Assembly: GCF_002514725.1 (NCBI RefSeq)
Contig: NZ_NTLB01000005.1
Coordinates: 310,001 to 374,000 of the forward strand
Direction of reading: 5' to 3'
DNA length: 64,000 nucleotides
Origin: Mangrovitalea sediminis
GTDB lineage: Bacteria > Pseudomonadota > Gammaproteobacteria > Pseudomonadales > Oleiphilaceae
Positions 62,757 through 64,000 of this stretch are shown one piece after another (the first letter of the stretch is position 1; the number at the start of each line of letters is the position of its first letter). Made by a program: the position numbers and the translations under genes. Under the pieces are notes generated by a model. That model searched no databases. It worked only from the letters and a program-made list of their open reading frames with translations, and was not told the origin of the DNA.

Positions 62757-64000
62757 GTGGCGACCACTTTCCGTATCCCGCTTCGTTTGCGACATCCGCT
62801 GCTATGGCTGCTGATCTATGGTTGTCTGGTACTGGCCGGAATCTATGCGCTGCATAACATTTCCGTAGAGGTATTGCCCCAGTTCCGCTTTCCCCAGATA
62901 AGCGTGGTGGTTCATGCGCCCGGGTCGACGCCCGTTGATTTAGAGAGCCAGGTAGTTCGCCCCCTGGAAGCGCAGTTGATGACCTTGCCCGACGTAACGG
63001 AAGTTCGCTCGGTCATGGGAGAGGGGGCCGTCGAAATCGACGTCCGTTTCTCTCCCAATAGCGACGTGCATCAGGATCTGCAGGCTGTCCAGTCGGCCCT
63101 GGACCGAGGACATGCTTCGTTGCCGCCGGGTGTTCAGCCTCATGCGGAAATTATGGGTAATGCCATCAACGAAGTGGCGGATTATGCACTGAAACTTCCC
63201 GCCGGGGTCTCTGTGGTACAGGCCAAAACGCTTGTGGAAACACGGATTGCGCCGGCTTTACGCGCGCTGTCTGGCGTGCAGAGGGTCAACGTGTTCGGTG
63301 CGGGCGACGAAGCGATCTGGATCGAACCCCATCTCGCGCGTCTCCAGGCGTATGGCGTCACCGTGCAGACGCTGGAGGCGGCCGTGCGTTCGCAGGTGGT
63401 GTTGGGGGCGGATGGTTACCTGAGCCTGGGGCACCAGGATGTTTTCCTGGAAGCAAGGCACCTACCGGTTTCCGCTGCCGAACTGACGCAAATCATGGTC
63501 AAGGGGACCAAGGGCAGGGTGCCTCTTGGAACGCTGGCAACGGTAGTGCACGGGGCTGTCCCGACACATAATGCTGTGGCGCTCGACGGATTGCCTACGG
63601 TGATCATGACCATTTTCAAACAGCCAGGTGCGTCGACCTTACCGGTGACACACGGGCTGGCGCAGGTTCTGAACGACACCCGTAACCAGCTTCCAGCGGG
63701 TGCCCGTTGGGTAAAACTCTATAGTCAGGGGCATCTCGTGGCACTGATCGGTGCCGACCTGGGACGCAACCTGGTTGTGGGCGGGATGCTCGCCATCCTG
63801 GTGCTGTTGGCGCTGATCGGGCCCCGTCGTGGTGGGTGGATACTGGCGATCAGTATTCCGCTTTCCCTGCTGCTGGGGATCGCCGGTCTCTATGTGTTGG
63901 GTCAAAGCCTCAATCTGCTCACGCTGGGGGCGCTCTCGATTTCTGTGGGATTGCTGGTGGATGATGCCATCATCGTTTTTGAGAGTATCTGCTATCGCTG
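62757..64000 (+). CDS. RND efflux pump inner-membrane protein (pump 2), cut by right edge
   Basis: First ~415 residues of an RND transporter starting with GTG (MATTFRIPLRLRHPLLW). Membrane helix 1 WLLIYGCLVLAGIYAL, porter domain with LEAQLMTLPDVTEVRSVMGEGAVEIDVRF and DEAIWIEPHLARLQAYGVTVQTLEAAV, then helices 2-4 ending SVGLLVDDAIIVFESICYR with the paired Asp. The sequence is clearly different from pump 1. The outer-membrane factor for this pair, if any, lies beyond the window. Confidence 0.9.
   Translation, partial: MATTFRIPLRLRHPLLWLLIYGCLVLAGIYALHNISVEVLPQFRFPQISVVVHAPGSTPVDLESQVVRPLEAQLMTLPDVTEVRSVMGEGAVEIDVRFSPNSDVHQDLQAVQSALDRGHASLPPGVQPHAEIMGNAINEVADYALKLPAGVSVVQAKTLVETRIAPALRALSGVQRVNVFGAGDEAIWIEPHLARLQAYGVTVQTLEAAVRSQVVLGADGYLSLGHQDVFLEARHLPVSAAELTQIMVKGTKGRVPLGTLATVVHGAVPTHNAVALDGLPTVIMTIFKQPGASTLPVTHGLAQVLNDTRNQLPAGARWVKLYSQGHLVALIGADLGRNLVVGGMLAILVLLALIGPRRGGWILAISIPLSLLLGIAGLYVLGQSLNLLTLGALSISVGLLVDDAIIVFESICYR

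Overview
The window looks like chromosomal DNA from a free-living gammaproteobacterium with moderately high GC content. Gene content (MerR-type LiuR with leucine/isovalerate catabolism, type II secretion, several efflux systems, a Baeyer-Villiger-type monooxygenase, an ArsR/ArsI/ArsC/Acr3 arsenic operon) is reminiscent of Marinobacter-like marine heterotrophs. That assignment is inference from gene families, not from a marker gene. No rRNA, tRNA, CRISPR array, insertion sequence or prophage was recognised.

Layout. 1-4.3 kb (minus): liu operon for leucine/isovalerate degradation, with liuR, an acyl-CoA synthetase, liuA and the start of liuB, which runs off the left edge. 4.3-14.4 kb: gspC followed by a LapG-type protease on the minus strand, then a 643-bp repeat-bearing spacer, then gspEFGHIJKLM on the plus strand. 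gspD, gspN and gspO are not present. 14.4-16.5 kb: a GNAT acetyltransferase and glutathione reductase. 16.5-21.5 kb (minus): a three-gene unit of TonB-dependent receptor, periplasmic binding protein and hybrid histidine kinase. 21.8-26.7 kb (minus): MarR regulator plus an EmrAB/NodT-type tripartite pump. 26.7-33.7 kb: single genes for a permease, CBS protein, thioesterase, acyltransferase, DUF1127 protein, small membrane protein, patatin and a diiron ferritin-like protein. 33.7-37.2 kb: SDR plus flavin monooxygenase, divergent from a TetR regulator. 37.3-42.7 kb: OpgC-like membrane protein, AlaX editing protein, LysR regulator, EamA transporter, nitronate monooxygenase, OsmC. 42.8-45.3 kb (minus): arsR-arsI-arsC-acr3. 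45.4-51.1 kb (plus): branched-chain keto acid dehydrogenase E1alpha, E1beta and E2, then a Hanks-type protein kinase. 51.2-64 kb: RND pump 1 (minus), a divergent OmpR/QseC-like two-component system with a His-tailed EamA transporter, a SirB2-like protein, an AI-2E family permease, and RND pump 2 (plus, cut by the right edge).

How the parts connect. Near-identical LiuR-type palindromes lie in front of liuR, in front of liuA, and over the -35 region of the bkd operon about 41 kb away, so branched-chain amino acid catabolism appears to be one regulon. The kinase gene sits 21 bp behind bkd E2. Three direct-repeat boxes of the OmpR-family type (CTAATN, 5 bp, CTAATN-like) lie in front of RND pump 1, the response regulator and RND pump 2, each 9 bp from a possible -10 element, which suggests that one two-component system controls both pumps. 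Local operators are visible for the MarR, TetR and ArsR regulators.
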